Assembly: GCF_034424805.1 (NCBI RefSeq)
Contig: NZ_JAXOUF010000003.1
Location: 186,001 to 250,000 of the forward strand
From: Labrys sedimenti
Lineage (GTDB): Bacteria; Pseudomonadota; Alphaproteobacteria; Rhizobiales; Labraceae
Length of the DNA: 64,000 nucleotides
Direction: 5' to 3'
A program made the position numbers and the translations under genes. Under the pieces are notes generated by a model. That model did no database searches, was not told where the DNA came from, and saw only the letters and a program-made list of their open reading frames with translations. Positions 26,097 through 34,747 of this stretch are shown here, piece by piece. The stretch's first letter is position 1. Each line of letters opens with the position of its first letter.

Positions 26097-27082
26097 GGGC
26101 GATCTCCTCGATGGGGACGCTGAACGACGTTGGTCCAGAAGGCGCGAAGGCTGTCGACGCCGCCGGCCGTCGAACTCCAAAGGGTCGCGTCGCCAACCAG
26201 CAGCGTGCCGGCAAACGTGTCGGGCTTCGACTGCAGCAGTGCGTCGAAAGAGGTGCGGCCGTCAGCCGTGAAGGGATGGGGCGGAGCCGCAAGATCGATC
26301 TTCTGGCGCGCCAGCACGTCGAGTTTCGTGATCGCCTCGCCCATGCGCTCGAAGTGCGGCAGGTGGGGGTGAAGATTGAAGGTGCTCACGCCCGAGAGCA
26401 GATGAAGGCGGTCAAGAGAGGCATCGGCGTCGATTGGCGATGGCCTGCCATCCGGTTCCGAGGCGGGGCGCAGTCCGAACCTGTTATGAACGGGGACATC
26501 CAGGCCGGCGAGCAGAGAACGTCCGAAGCCGCCAAATCCCTGTCGCGGCGGAATGGTCTTGTCGCCATGATGTAGAAAGTCGGCGACTTGCCGCGCGACT
26601 ACCTCCTCATGCGAGTCCGCCTCTTCTTCGCCGATGTCGTGATGCGGGCCGACGAATAGGAGGTGATCCGGCGCGGAGAGAAACGAGCGGACGAAATCGA
26701 TTTCGACCTGGCTCGCCTGCTGATCGGTCCGCAGCGAGTCGAAACTGATGATAAGGAGCGTGTCGATGTCTTCGAGGACCTCGGACCCGAGCGGGACGAG
26801 CCGGCCATCGCCGCCGACGCGCTCAATCTCGACAACCGGATGCCCGGTAATCGCTTCTCCCAGATTCGCGAACGCAGCGAAGTTCTGCTTCATGATGTGA
26901 TCGAGGAAACCCGCGATGCCCTGCTCGAAGCGTGACGGATCGCTCAATTCCTCGAACCGTGGAAAGAGCATACGGCGGCTCTCGAAGAGCGCCGGAAACC
27001 GGTTCTCGATGATGTCGAGCGGAGCTCCGGTCTCATCCGGCCGGCTCCAAGCATAATAGATCGCAACTCTCCGCGCCAGCAT
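26093..27082 (-). CDS. unrecognised 329-aa protein inserted between the MNIO and DUF2063 genes
   Basis: I do not recognise a family with confidence. The start ATG has GGAGGAGCTC directly upstream, and the end overlaps the DUF2063 start (ATGA), so it is a coupled operon member. The sequence is soluble and alternates beta-strands and helices: VAIYYAWSRP at the N terminus, DIDTLLIISFDSLRTDQQAS near residue 105, LLFVGPHHDIGEEEADSHEE near 135, and TFAGTLLVGDATLWSSTAGG near the C terminus. The central layout (acidic-strand-helix, then LLFVGPHH) is reminiscent of class I glutamine-amidotransferase-like or ThuA-like Rossmann folds, without a clear Cys nucleophile. Several His/Asp/Glu clusters could bind metal. 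A role in precursor modification, export or copper handling is inference from position only. Confidence 0.75.
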   Translation of the reverse strand: MLARRVAIYYAWSRPDETGAPLDIIENRFPALFESRRMLFPRFEELSDPSRFEQGIAGFLDHIMKQNFAAFANLGEAITGHPVVEIERVGGDGRLVPLGSEVLEDIDTLLIISFDSLRTDQQASQVEIDFVRSFLSAPDHLLFVGPHHDIGEEEADSHEEVVARQVADFLHHGDKTIPPRQGFGGFGRSLLAGLDVPVHNRFGLRPASEPDGRPSPIDADASLDRLHLLSGVSTFNLHPHLPHFERMGEAITKLDVLARQKIDLAAPPHPFTADGRTSFDALLQSKPDTFAGTLLVGDATLWSSTAGGVDSLRAFWTNVVQRPHRGDRP

Positions 27083-27099
27083 ATGAGCTCCTCCGAGAA

Positions 27100-27999
27100 T
27101 TAGCGTGCGTGGATCAGGGCGGGTGCCCGGCGCTGCACGCGATCGATGTCGACCATCATCAGTTCGGCGCGCTCCGCCTCGGCCTTCAGTGTCGGCCAAT
27201 CAGGTAGGTTCGCGTCCCACTCGATCAGGGTGGGAACCGGACCGATGCGCGCGATCGTATGGGCGAACAGCCCCCAGACGATTTCTTCGACCGGTCGGTC
27301 ATGGGCATCGATCAGGAGGGGACGTCCTTCCTCATCGGCGTCGGGCGCGAAGCCGGCGAGATGGATTTCCTGCACATGGGAAAGTGGATAGGCGTCGAGG
27401 TAGGCGATCGGGCTCCATTCCTGATTGGTGCAGGCAACGTGGACGTTGTTGACATCCAGCAGCAGGCCACAGCCGGTTCGCCTTACAATCTCGGCAATGA
27501 AGTCGGTCTCTGACCAGGTACTCTCGATGAAGGCCAGATAGGTGGATGGATTCTCCAGCAACATCTGGCGTCCGAGCACGTCCTGCACCTGGTCGACATG
27601 CTCCACGACGCGCACCAGAGTCTCGTCCGTATAGGGCAAAGGAAGCAGGTCGTTCAGGAAGCCGACGTCATGGCTGGACCATGCAAGATGCTCCGAGAAC
27701 AGCGCCGGGGAATAGCGATCAATCAACTGTTTCAGGCGCGCCAGATGGCCCTGGTCCAAAGGCCGATCCGCGCCGATCGATAGGCCGACGCCGTGCAGCG
27801 AAAGCGGATAACGCTCGCGGATCGCGGTGAGGTAGCGATGCGGCGGCCCGCCCGCGCCCATGTAGTTCTCGGCATGGACCTCGAAGAAGCCGATATCGGG
27901 GGACTTCTCCATGATCGTCCGGTAGTGCTCGGCCTTCAGGCCGACGCCGGCGCGTTTCGGCATCGTTGTCTGCGAGGATTTGAAGGTCCGTTCTGGCAT
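27100..27999 (-). CDS. bufB: DUF692 multinuclear non-heme iron oxidase (MNIO, BufB type)
   Basis: A 299-aa TIM-barrel enzyme. The family signature opens with GVGLKAEHYRTIME, then GFFEVHAENYMG, LSLHGVGLSIGA, SEHLAWSS, LLENPSTYLAF, LLLDVNNVHVA, EIHLAGF and LIEWDANLP. These carry the conserved His, Glu and Asp iron ligands. MNIO enzymes oxidise Cys residues of ribosomally made peptides; in bufferins they form thiooxazole heterocycles that bind copper. ATG 27999 has AAGGTG six bases upstream. The precursor gene is 60 bp upstream, separated by a strong hairpin. Confidence 0.92.
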   Translation of the reverse strand: MPERTFKSSQTTMPKRAGVGLKAEHYRTIMEKSPDIGFFEVHAENYMGAGGPPHRYLTAIRERYPLSLHGVGLSIGADRPLDQGHLARLKQLIDRYSPALFSEHLAWSSHDVGFLNDLLPLPYTDETLVRVVEHVDQVQDVLGRQMLLENPSTYLAFIESTWSETDFIAEIVRRTGCGLLLDVNNVHVACTNQEWSPIAYLDAYPLSHVQEIHLAGFAPDADEEGRPLLIDAHDRPVEEIVWGLFAHTIARIGPVPTLIEWDANLPDWPTLKAEAERAELMMVDIDRVQRRAPALIHAR

Positions 28000-28027
28000 G
28001 GCGTTCACCTTGACCGTTTCAGGGGAC

Positions 28028-28050
28028 GGCCGGGCCTTTGAGGCCCGGCC
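28028..28050 (-). promoter_or_regulatory. intercistronic hairpin between bufA and bufB
   Basis: A perfect 10-bp GC-only stem (GGCCGGGCCT / AGGCCCGGCC) with a 3-base loop, starting 10 bp after the bufA stop. No T tract follows, so it is not a classic terminator. It could act as an mRNA 3' stabiliser or partial attenuator, raising the precursor above the enzyme genes. Confidence 0.7.
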
Positions 28051-28059
28051 GAGCAGCAA

Positions 28060-28392
28060 TCAGGCCTTGGGCTTGAGGCTGCCCATTCCGTTCGGCGTGG
28101 AGACGGTCGTGCAGGTGCCGGTCGGCACCAGCTTGAACGCATTGCCCTGATAGTTGGCGGTGCTGGTGCCCGCGCAGGTCGTGCCGGCGCCCGCATAGCA
28201 GTCGTTCTGGCCCTTGAGCGCGACGCCGAAGCAGGGCTCGACCTTGCCGGATTTCACCTTCACGGTGTTGTCGGCCTGGATTTTCTTCTGCTGTGCCGAG
28301 AAATCCTGCGCACTGGCGGGAGCGACGGCAAGCGTGCCGAAGGCAGCCGCGAAGGCACCGGCTACCAGCGTAGACATCAGACGATCGGACAT
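28060..28392 (-). CDS. bufA: bufferin precursor peptide, DUF2282 (BufA type)
   Basis: A 110-aa precursor with a Sec signal peptide (about residues 1-29, ending APASAQ), a charged linker, and a C-terminal core with four Cys: 54, 65, 73 and 94 (EPCFGVALKGQNDCYAG, TTCAGTS, TGTCTTV). This spacing is the DUF2282/BUF four-Cys pattern of the copper-sequestering RiPPs made with DUF692 and DUF2063 partners. Expected route: Cys oxidation by BufB/BufC, export by Sec, periplasmic copper binding. AGGAGAACCAAC precedes the ATG. It is the first gene of the operon, with a SigF-type promoter 81 bp upstream. Confidence 0.9.
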   Translation of the reverse strand: MSDRLMSTLVAGAFAAAFGTLAVAPASAQDFSAQQKKIQADNTVKVKSGKVEPCFGVALKGQNDCYAGAGTTCAGTSTANYQGNAFKLVPTGTCTTVSTPNGMGSLKPKA

Positions 28393-28472
28393 GTTGGTTC
28401 TCCTGAAAGTTAAGCCAGCACATCCGTTGTGGCTGGCGGGATGGCGGCCGCTTTGGCGCGCCTGTAAGGTGG

Positions 28473-28498
28473 TTCGTTGTGATGTCCTCCGAGGTAAC
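28473..28498 (-). promoter_or_regulatory. SigF-type ECF promoter of the bufferin operon
   Basis: Read on the minus strand: GTTACC (28498-28493), exactly 16 bases, CGAA (28476-28473). The Caulobacter SigF consensus as I recall it is GTAACC-N16-CGAA, so only one position differs. The predicted leader is about 70 nt. Confidence 0.78.
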
Positions 28499-28654
28499 CC
28501 TGCTTCGGAGGAATTTTTGTCAGGCGGTCTGAGCGCCTTGATCGGGCGAGTGACGTTGAGCAGCCGCTTCTGGTTATCGACGGCACATTCCGCTGGCCGA
28601 CCGCGAACAGCGGTTCAGGTGGAAGGGCCCTTTGAACTCAGAATCCCGTCCCGC

Positions 28655-28963
28655 TCAGGCTGCCGGCTTCGACGCGACCACCGCGCTCGGATGCAGCTCG
28701 GGCTCGGCGGCCAGCAGTTCGGGGACGGTCGCGAAGATCTGGCCCGCGGCGCTGCCAGACATGTGGGCGCTCAGGCTTCCTTCGCTGTCGAAGAGGTCCA
28801 CGAGGAAGATTTTGTCCGCGTCGGCGTTCGAGCGCAGGACGAGCCAGAGCGTCGTGCCGGCTTCCGCCTCGACCGCTGGCAGTGCGGCGGCGATTCTGTT
28901 GGCTGCTTCCTCGCCCAGGCCAGCCTTGGCCTTGAACACGACGACACCTGCTACTCTTGTCAT
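28655..28963 (-). CDS. antibiotic biosynthesis monooxygenase (ABM) domain protein
   Basis: A 102-aa protein of the YgiN/ABM dimeric ferredoxin-like fold: VAGVVVFKAKAGLGEEAANR, TLWLVLRSNADADKIFLVDL, then EGSLSAHMSGSAAGQI. Members act as cofactor-free quinol or aromatic monooxygenases. ATG 28963 has AAGGAA 8 bases upstream; the longer frame to 29053 runs through the promoter and is rejected. A second exact SigF-type promoter motif precedes it, so it belongs to the same regulon although it is transcribed separately upstream of bufA. A 260-bp spacer separates it from the bufA start. Confidence 0.83.
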   Translation of the reverse strand: MTRVAGVVVFKAKAGLGEEAANRIAAALPAVEAEAGTTLWLVLRSNADADKIFLVDLFDSEGSLSAHMSGSAAGQIFATVPELLAAEPELHPSAVVASKPAA

Positions 28964-29020
28964 GGATGCGTTCCTTTTCGTTGTTTGGAGTGCTCGCCTG
29001 TCAGGCTTCACGAATGAAGG

Positions 29021-29046
29021 TTCGCTATGGAGCCCGGAGAGGTAAC
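29021..29046 (-). promoter_or_regulatory. SigF-type ECF promoter of the ABM gene
   Basis: Read on the minus strand: GTTACC (29046-29041), 16 bases, CGAA (29024-29021), identical in both boxes and in spacing to the motif before bufA. It lies 58 bp upstream of the ATG at 28963. Confidence 0.75.
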
Positions 29047-29543
29047 GCGACAATCAGACGATCAGGCTGGTTTGGTCTTTCGCTTCATGAGTCAGGAGAC
29101 CACCTCGGCTCGCTCGCCGGACCGGTCGCCGTTCCCGATTCAGATTTCGATTGCCTGCGCACTCGCAGATCTGCGGCTGGCCAAGACGCGACGCTGCGAT
29201 CAAGCCCAATCATATCGGGCTGTAGCGTAGAATCGGCGGTTCGCTGAGCCGCTTGGTGTCGTGCGGCGATCGGCGGAGATCAACGGCTTTGGCGTACCAA
29301 CGTGGCCATGTCGTACTATCGGCGGGATGCCGGCCATGCGGGGTATGGCGCGGTGGGATCTCGGAGCTTCGGATCGCGCGCCTGTCCAGCGTTGTCCACG
29401 CTAACGGGTTCGAGGGACGGGAGCACAGGAATCGGTGGCTTTTTTAACCGTCTTGGGCTACTGCTTTGAAAGCTTATATCGAGTGTTGGGCGCTTGACGC
29501 ACATTCAAGTATAGCGAGGCCGAATCGAAGAAAGGAGGCGAGT
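29047..29543. other. intergenic stretch with repeat, no gene seen
   Basis: No convincing coding frame on either strand between the ABM promoter and the AAA+ gene. It contains the right copy of the 28-bp repeat (29212-29239) and a related GTACTATCGGCGGGA stretch near 29313. Confidence 0.55.
29212..29239 (+). repeat. 28-bp direct repeat, right copy flanking the SigF/bufferin module
   Basis: Same orientation as 23278-23305, 24/28 identical by eye, with the 15-bp core exact at 29225-29239. The two copies enclose all SigF-associated genes and nothing else. Confidence 0.65.
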
Positions 29544-30554
29544 ATGTCCACGAAGCATTTTCTTGCTCTCCTTAATTCGCACATCGACGGGGATGAGGAC
29601 CAGTTCCTCTCTATAGCTCTTCAGGTCGCCGCTCAGGAAGCTCGTCAGGGGCGCACCGACGAGGCCGACAAATTGAAGCGTCTTGTTCAGAAAGCCCGCG
29701 ATCAGCACCGGGTCGGGAAGCCGGCCGGCGGGCAAACGCCGATCCCGTTGGCGCGGCCGCGTGGCGAACTACAGGGACTGGTCGAGAGCGCCTATCCGAA
29801 GGTCACGCTGTCGAGCATGGTGCTGTCGGATGACATCGACAAACGCCTCGCGCGCATCCTGCGGCAGCAGCAGGAGCGCGTGACTCTGCGCGAACATGGT
29901 CAGACGCCGGCGACTCACATGCTACTCGTCGGCCCGCCTGGAACCGGCAAGACCATGACGGCCTCGGCATTGGCCGGTGAACTGCACCTTCCGCTCTTCA
30001 CTGTCCGCCTGGAGGCCTTGTTCAGCCGATTCTTCGGTGAGACGGCCGGCAAGATGCGCCTGCTGTTCGACCAGATCGCCCAGACACGCGGCGTCTATCT
30101 GCTCGATGAGTTCGACGCGATTGGTGCTCGCAGGGGCGATCCCAACGATGTGGGCGAGATTCGCCGTGTCCTGAACTCCGTTCTAGCGTTCATGGAGGAA
30201 CCGAACTCCACCGACAGTCTCGTACTGGCGGCGACAAATCATGTCGAGATTCTGGACGAGGCTCTGGCCCGACGATTCGACGAAGTGATCGAGTACACAT
30301 TGCCCGATGCGGCCTCTGCTCGGGCCATCGTCGAGCGCCGCCTTGGTAAGTTCAAGTTCGCCGCTAAATCGTGGGCGGCGCTTGAAACGGTGCTGGAAGG
30401 TCTCAGTCAGGGTGAACTGGTGCGGGCGGCGGATGCCGTCGTCAAGGATGCCATCCTTGAAGGTGCACCCAAGGCTTCGCCCGATGCACTTCGCGGCGCC
30501 TTGGAGAACCGCCAGACGCTGAAAGGAAAGTTCCGTCGTCAGTCCGGCCGATAG
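29544..30554 (+). CDS. ietA: AAA+ ATPase of an IetAS-type defence pair
   Basis: A 336-aa protein. An N-terminal helical region (about 1-100) is followed by a AAA+ core with Walker A GPPGTGKT, Walker B VYLLDEFDAIG, sensor 1 LAATNH and an arginine finger region EALARRFDEV. ATG 29544 has AAAGGAGG upstream; the frame before it is ignored. It is followed 52 bp later by a subtilisin-like protease. An ATPase with an S8 protease is the IetA/IetS pair, first known as a plasmid stability and incompatibility factor on an Agrobacterium Ti plasmid and later listed as anti-phage. Confidence 0.87.
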   Translation: MSTKHFLALLNSHIDGDEDQFLSIALQVAAQEARQGRTDEADKLKRLVQKARDQHRVGKPAGGQTPIPLARPRGELQGLVESAYPKVTLSSMVLSDDIDKRLARILRQQQERVTLREHGQTPATHMLLVGPPGTGKTMTASALAGELHLPLFTVRLEALFSRFFGETAGKMRLLFDQIAQTRGVYLLDEFDAIGARRGDPNDVGEIRRVLNSVLAFMEEPNSTDSLVLAATNHVEILDEALARRFDEVIEYTLPDAASARAIVERRLGKFKFAAKSWAALETVLEGLSQGELVRAADAVVKDAILEGAPKASPDALRGALENRQTLKGKFRRQSGR

Positions 30555-30606
30555 GCAGGCTCCACCGATCGGATCGAACGGAACGCGCATGAATAAGTAG
30601 GGACAT

Positions 30607-33150
30607 ATGGCGGAGCCTGATAATTACGACACGAGAAACCGTCCGCATATCCCGATCGATCTCTTCCGTGAGACAGCGGCCTACACCTATCCGGCGCGCA
30701 ATCAGGATCGTAAGCCGCTTCGCGGTAACTATGCTGCGCACGCCGCCCGGCTTCTCGACCAACTTGGAGCTGCTCTAGGCGAAACGCCACAGGCCGGGGC
30801 TGATCTCCGTCTGTCTGTCCAGGGTCTGAAGCAAGGAACGATCGTCGAGATTACGACGGTTCCGCCTGCCGAGGATTCCCGAACCAAGGCCGTCAAAATT
30901 CCAACGGCGCTGGAGTTTCCTACGCAAGACGTGGTCGTGCTTCGTTCCGAACGGAACGCTGATCGCTCGGAAAGCGCCTTGCTCTTCGTGCCCGACGATG
31001 CGCGGAACTTTCTGCAAGGCCGGATCGCCGACTACGGTCGCGATCCAGGCAATCAGCGTCGCCCCGATGTCGAACGCTTCGAGGTGATTGAGGAAGTCCG
31101 CGCGATAGACACCGGCTCGCTGTTCACCGGCGAGGTGGACCTGACGGCACCGGACATCATGTGGTGGGAGCTATGGGTCCGCCAGCCGGTCGCGTTAGCG
31201 GATCGCATCGCCAATGCCGCACGCGCTGCGAACGTCGATGTCCATGGCGACCGCCTCCTTTTCCCTGACACTACGGTCCTCTTCCTTCATGCGTCCGCCG
31301 CGAACGTCTTGGCCTTCGCGACAAGGGTGCCAGGCGCAATCACGGAAATTCGCCGTGCAACGGGGACGATCGAACCGTTCCTTGATCGTGGCGCGACAGG
31401 CCTTGGCCAGCACGAATGGGCCGACGAACTGGCGCAACGGGTCGAGGAACCGGCAGCAGGTACGCCCGTCGTCTGCACGCTCGACACCGGCATTGCCGCC
31501 GCCCATCCCCTGATCGCCCCCGGCCTTCGCGGCGCGTGGGCTTACGATGCGGCCTGGGGGGCCGACGATGATCAGCCGAATGGCGGCCACGGTACACCGT
31601 TTGCGGGCCTCATCCTCTATGGCGACCTCGAACCGCTCATGAATGACGCGCGCCCAGTGGTGCTGACGCACGGCGTAGAATCGATGAAATTGCTGCCGCC
31701 GCACGGCTTTCCACCCACCAAGCCGCCCAGCTATGGCGTCGTGACGCAAGGCGCGGTCAGTCTGGTCGAAGTCGAGCGTCCCGACGTGCTGCGTAGTTTC
31801 TGTATCGCGACCTCCGCGACGGATTTTCCTCCGAGCCGGCCGTCGACCTGGAGCGGCGCGATCGACCAGATCGCCGCCGGGGCCATGCCTGGCGACACGG
31901 ACGATAAGGTGCCCGCAGCCGGGCGGCCCAAACGCTTGCTCGTCGTAGCAACCGGAAACGTGTCGGGTGGAATGGCAATAGATGTTCTGCCGTCCCAGCC
32001 GCTGGAAGACCCTTCGCAGAGCTGGAACGCCCTGACCATCGGCGGTTTCACCCGAAAGGAACAATCACCAGCGCCGCCGCCCGTGCTGAATGCGGCCGTC
32101 CCGGCCAATCATCGCAGCCCATTCAGCCGCGGATCGCAATCCCTTCCCGACGACCTGACACCCATCAAGCCCGAAGTTCTGTTCGAGGCCGGCAACATGA
32201 TGTCCGACGCCACAGGATTTTGTGGTTGGGACCCGTCGGTATCACTCCTCTCGGTGGGGTCGGATGTGGCGACGGAGCCGCTGGTGCCGTTCTGGGCAAC
32301 CAGTGCGGCGGCAGGCATGGCGGGTAACTTCGTCGGCCGGTTGCAGGCGGCACGGTCCGATCTCTGGCCCGAAACGCATCGTGCGCTCACGGTGGATTCC
32401 GCGCGCTGGCCGGAACCAATCCGCAAGAAGTTCATCGGACGCGGCGCGCATTGGAAAACCGGCTCCAAAGCTCAGAAGCAGCAGCATCTTCGCGAGTTCG
32501 GGTATGGCGTGCCCGATATCGAGCGCGCGATCATGTCAGCACAGAACGATGCCACTTTGGTTGCACAGGCCGAGATCCAGCCATTTGCCATCGGCGCGGA
32601 CGGCAGGACCGGCGTGTTCAACGAGATGCACTTCTATGATCTGCCTTGGCCAAGGGCCGCGCTGGAGGAACTCGAAAACGAAATCGTCACGATGAAGGTC
32701 ACGCTATCCTACTTCATCGAGCCGAACCTGACCGGTAAGGCCGCGACAAGGCCCGATACCTATCGCTCCTTCGGTCTCCGCTTCGATATGAAGAAGCGCA
32801 CCGAGACAGACGCCCGCTTCCGCAGCCGCATTTCCGCCAGCCAAGCGAAGGACGGCACAGAGGCCGACGGCGAGACGAGTTGCTGGCTGCTGGGGCCGAA
32901 GGCCGTGCAAGCCGGTTCCTTGCATTGCGATCTCTGGCGCGGGCGAGCTATCGACTTGGCTGGACATGATGCCGTTGCCGTCTATCCCGTCGGCGGTTGG
33001 TGGAAGTCGCACATCGGGCAGAAGCGCATTGCCGACAAGGCACGCTATGCGATGGTGATCTCGATTTCCGCACCGGGACATAGCGTCGATCTCTATTCGG
33101 AAATCACCACGCTCGTCGAAGCGAGGGAAATCGAAGTGCTGCTCGGCTGA
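30607..33150 (+). CDS. ietS: subtilisin-like serine protease of an IetAS-type defence pair
   Basis: An 847-aa S8-family peptidase. The catalytic Asp lies in VVCTLDTGIAAAHPLI (near residue 297), the His in NGGHGTPFAG (near 328), the oxyanion Asn in VVATGNVSGG, and the Ser in FWATSAAAGMAGNFVG (near 565). The first about 280 residues are an N-terminal domain and the last about 200 a beta-rich C-terminal domain. There is no signal peptide, so it acts in the cytoplasm, as expected for a partner of the preceding AAA+ ATPase. Size and order match IetS. It presumably degrades host or phage targets upon activation. Confidence 0.87.
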   Translation: MAEPDNYDTRNRPHIPIDLFRETAAYTYPARNQDRKPLRGNYAAHAARLLDQLGAALGETPQAGADLRLSVQGLKQGTIVEITTVPPAEDSRTKAVKIPTALEFPTQDVVVLRSERNADRSESALLFVPDDARNFLQGRIADYGRDPGNQRRPDVERFEVIEEVRAIDTGSLFTGEVDLTAPDIMWWELWVRQPVALADRIANAARAANVDVHGDRLLFPDTTVLFLHASAANVLAFATRVPGAITEIRRATGTIEPFLDRGATGLGQHEWADELAQRVEEPAAGTPVVCTLDTGIAAAHPLIAPGLRGAWAYDAAWGADDDQPNGGHGTPFAGLILYGDLEPLMNDARPVVLTHGVESMKLLPPHGFPPTKPPSYGVVTQGAVSLVEVERPDVLRSFCIATSATDFPPSRPSTWSGAIDQIAAGAMPGDTDDKVPAAGRPKRLLVVATGNVSGGMAIDVLPSQPLEDPSQSWNALTIGGFTRKEQSPAPPPVLNAAVPANHRSPFSRGSQSLPDDLTPIKPEVLFEAGNMMSDATGFCGWDPSVSLLSVGSDVATEPLVPFWATSAAAGMAGNFVGRLQAARSDLWPETHRALTVDSARWPEPIRKKFIGRGAHWKTGSKAQKQQHLREFGYGVPDIERAIMSAQNDATLVAQAEIQPFAIGADGRTGVFNEMHFYDLPWPRAALEELENEIVTMKVTLSYFIEPNLTGKAATRPDTYRSFGLRFDMKKRTETDARFRSRISASQAKDGTEADGETSCWLLGPKAVQAGSLHCDLWRGRAIDLAGHDAVAVYPVGGWWKSHIGQKRIADKARYAMVISISAPGHSVDLYSEITTLVEAREIEVLLG

Positions 33151-33301
33151 AGCTGTTGACCTAAAACATGCACAGTCCGGACGATTAACCCTCTAATACC
33201 GCCTGCGGGAGCACACACGACGAACTCAAACGGGGGCTTAAATGGGTTGAAGGCGGTTGGGATGAAGGAAGCGGGTTCCGCCGGCGTCTACTGTCGGCAG
33301 C

Positions 33302-34747
33302 TCAAGCTGGTGGCGTGAATTTCTTTTGCGGCGCAAGGATCATCAACGTGTGCGTGGCGCGCGTGAGCGCAACGTACCAATCCTTCCTGTTCATATTTGG
33401 CGAATGCACGACGACAGCATTTGCGAACTCCAGCCCTTTTACCAGCAACGTGCTCCCAACGCTGCGATAAGCAATATGACGTCCCGCGTGGCGGATACGG
33501 TTCTGAACCTGCCAAATGGCATCGAGAAGATCCGGGCTTTCACCTGCAATCTTCATTCTAAACGCCGACTGCATTGCAGAGAGCATTTCCCGCCTAAACA
33601 CATAGCTGGTCGAGCGTACGCTGAAGCCTTGGATCAGCGCCAAGCAAATGTCGTCCCCGGCGCCCTCTTGTAGGGCAAGCCCGATGTCGATCAGAGGCCC
33701 GAACTTCGCCGTTCCCAGGGTTCCGCCCCCCTTTCGCGATGCCACGGCCTTGACAAAGTCCGAGCGACCAACCCCTGACATACATTGTTCAAGCATGTCG
33801 AGCGTACCGTCGAACCGCTTCGAGCCGGAGTTAGCTTTGAGCTTTTTCGCTGCTGCGTACAGGCTCTTGCATTCGACCGGTTCGATATTCGAGAAGCCCT
33901 GCTTGGCCAACCGTTTCGCAATCAACGCTCGGCCGGCGAGATTAATCGGGTCGCCAATGACAACAAGATTGCCGTCACGCGCCATGGCCGACAGACATGT
34001 TCCAACGATCTTGCCTTGGCGCGGGCCGTCCTGATCGGGAAGCCATTCCCACGTGACACATGCTGGTGTTTGGCGGAAGTCAAGCGGCTGGCCAGCTTCA
34101 AGAGCGGACCGGGCCCTTTCGAGCCAGTCCGCCATCTCTACGTTGCCGTGCTTGTGCCAGCGATGCGGCTTGCTCAACGTCCGCACTAGCGGAAATCGTT
34201 GAAAAACCTCTGTTTGCCAATCAACAGGCGTCTGCCCGTTGAAGTCGAAGATCGCCTGTAGCGGATCACCAAATACACATACTGGCAGCACCGACGACAG
34301 CGCAGCGACCACGTTGTGCTGGAGGGCGCCGCAATCTTGGTATTCATCGACGAATAGACCACAATAGGATGCGCGTAGAACCCGGCTCACTGCACCGCTC
34401 GCAATCAGTTTGATTGCCGAGCCATACACGGAGGCCCAGTCCTGTTCGCCCTTCGGCTCGGTAATCGTCAATCCCGATCGGGCAGGATATGACGACCCGT
34501 AACGAAGACACCAGCCGGCGATCGTGTCGATGGCGAACAGTGTCGTAGATACACCGTTGTCCTTGAGCCGCTTGCGCAATGCATCAACGCCGGCATGTGT
34601 ATGCGTCAGAATCAGGCGGCGACCGCCGCCCCGCGCCGCCGCTTTGACGATCTGTTCAGTTTTTCCGCATCCCGCCGCCGCGACCACGCTGGCGGCCTGC
34701 AATGAGCAGATGACTTCCGCCAAATCATCATCAGCCTCGTCATGCAT
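33302..34747 (-). CDS. gajB: UvrD/REP-like superfamily 1 helicase (Gabija GajB type)
   Basis: A 481-aa SF1 helicase: motif I AAAGCGKTEQIVKAA, motif II LFVDEYQDC, motif III CVFGDPLQAIFDF, motif VI KDWYVALTRATHTLMIL. It is short compared with housekeeping UvrD (about 720 aa), which fits GajB. ATG 34747 overlaps the end of the OLD-type gene by 8 bp; an in-frame ATG at 34759 is possible. Paired with an upstream OLD ATPase/TOPRIM nuclease it forms a Gabija-type two-gene system. The 150-bp gap between its stop and the ietS stop holds nothing recognisable. Confidence 0.83.
   Translation of the reverse strand: MHDEADDDLAEVICSLQAASVVAAAGCGKTEQIVKAAARGGGRRLILTHTHAGVDALRKRLKDNGVSTTLFAIDTIAGWCLRYGSSYPARSGLTITEPKGEQDWASVYGSAIKLIASGAVSRVLRASYCGLFVDEYQDCGALQHNVVAALSSVLPVCVFGDPLQAIFDFNGQTPVDWQTEVFQRFPLVRTLSKPHRWHKHGNVEMADWLERARSALEAGQPLDFRQTPACVTWEWLPDQDGPRQGKIVGTCLSAMARDGNLVVIGDPINLAGRALIAKRLAKQGFSNIEPVECKSLYAAAKKLKANSGSKRFDGTLDMLEQCMSGVGRSDFVKAVASRKGGGTLGTAKFGPLIDIGLALQEGAGDDICLALIQGFSVRSTSYVFRREMLSAMQSAFRMKIAGESPDLLDAIWQVQNRIRHAGRHIAYRSVGSTLLVKGLEFANAVVVHSPNMNRKDWYVALTRATHTLMILAPQKKFTPPA

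Noticed and set aside
28214..29017. Plus-strand open frame of 267 codons over bufA and the ABM gene
   Set aside because: It runs antisense through both genes and the two SigF-type promoters, with no recognisable domain.
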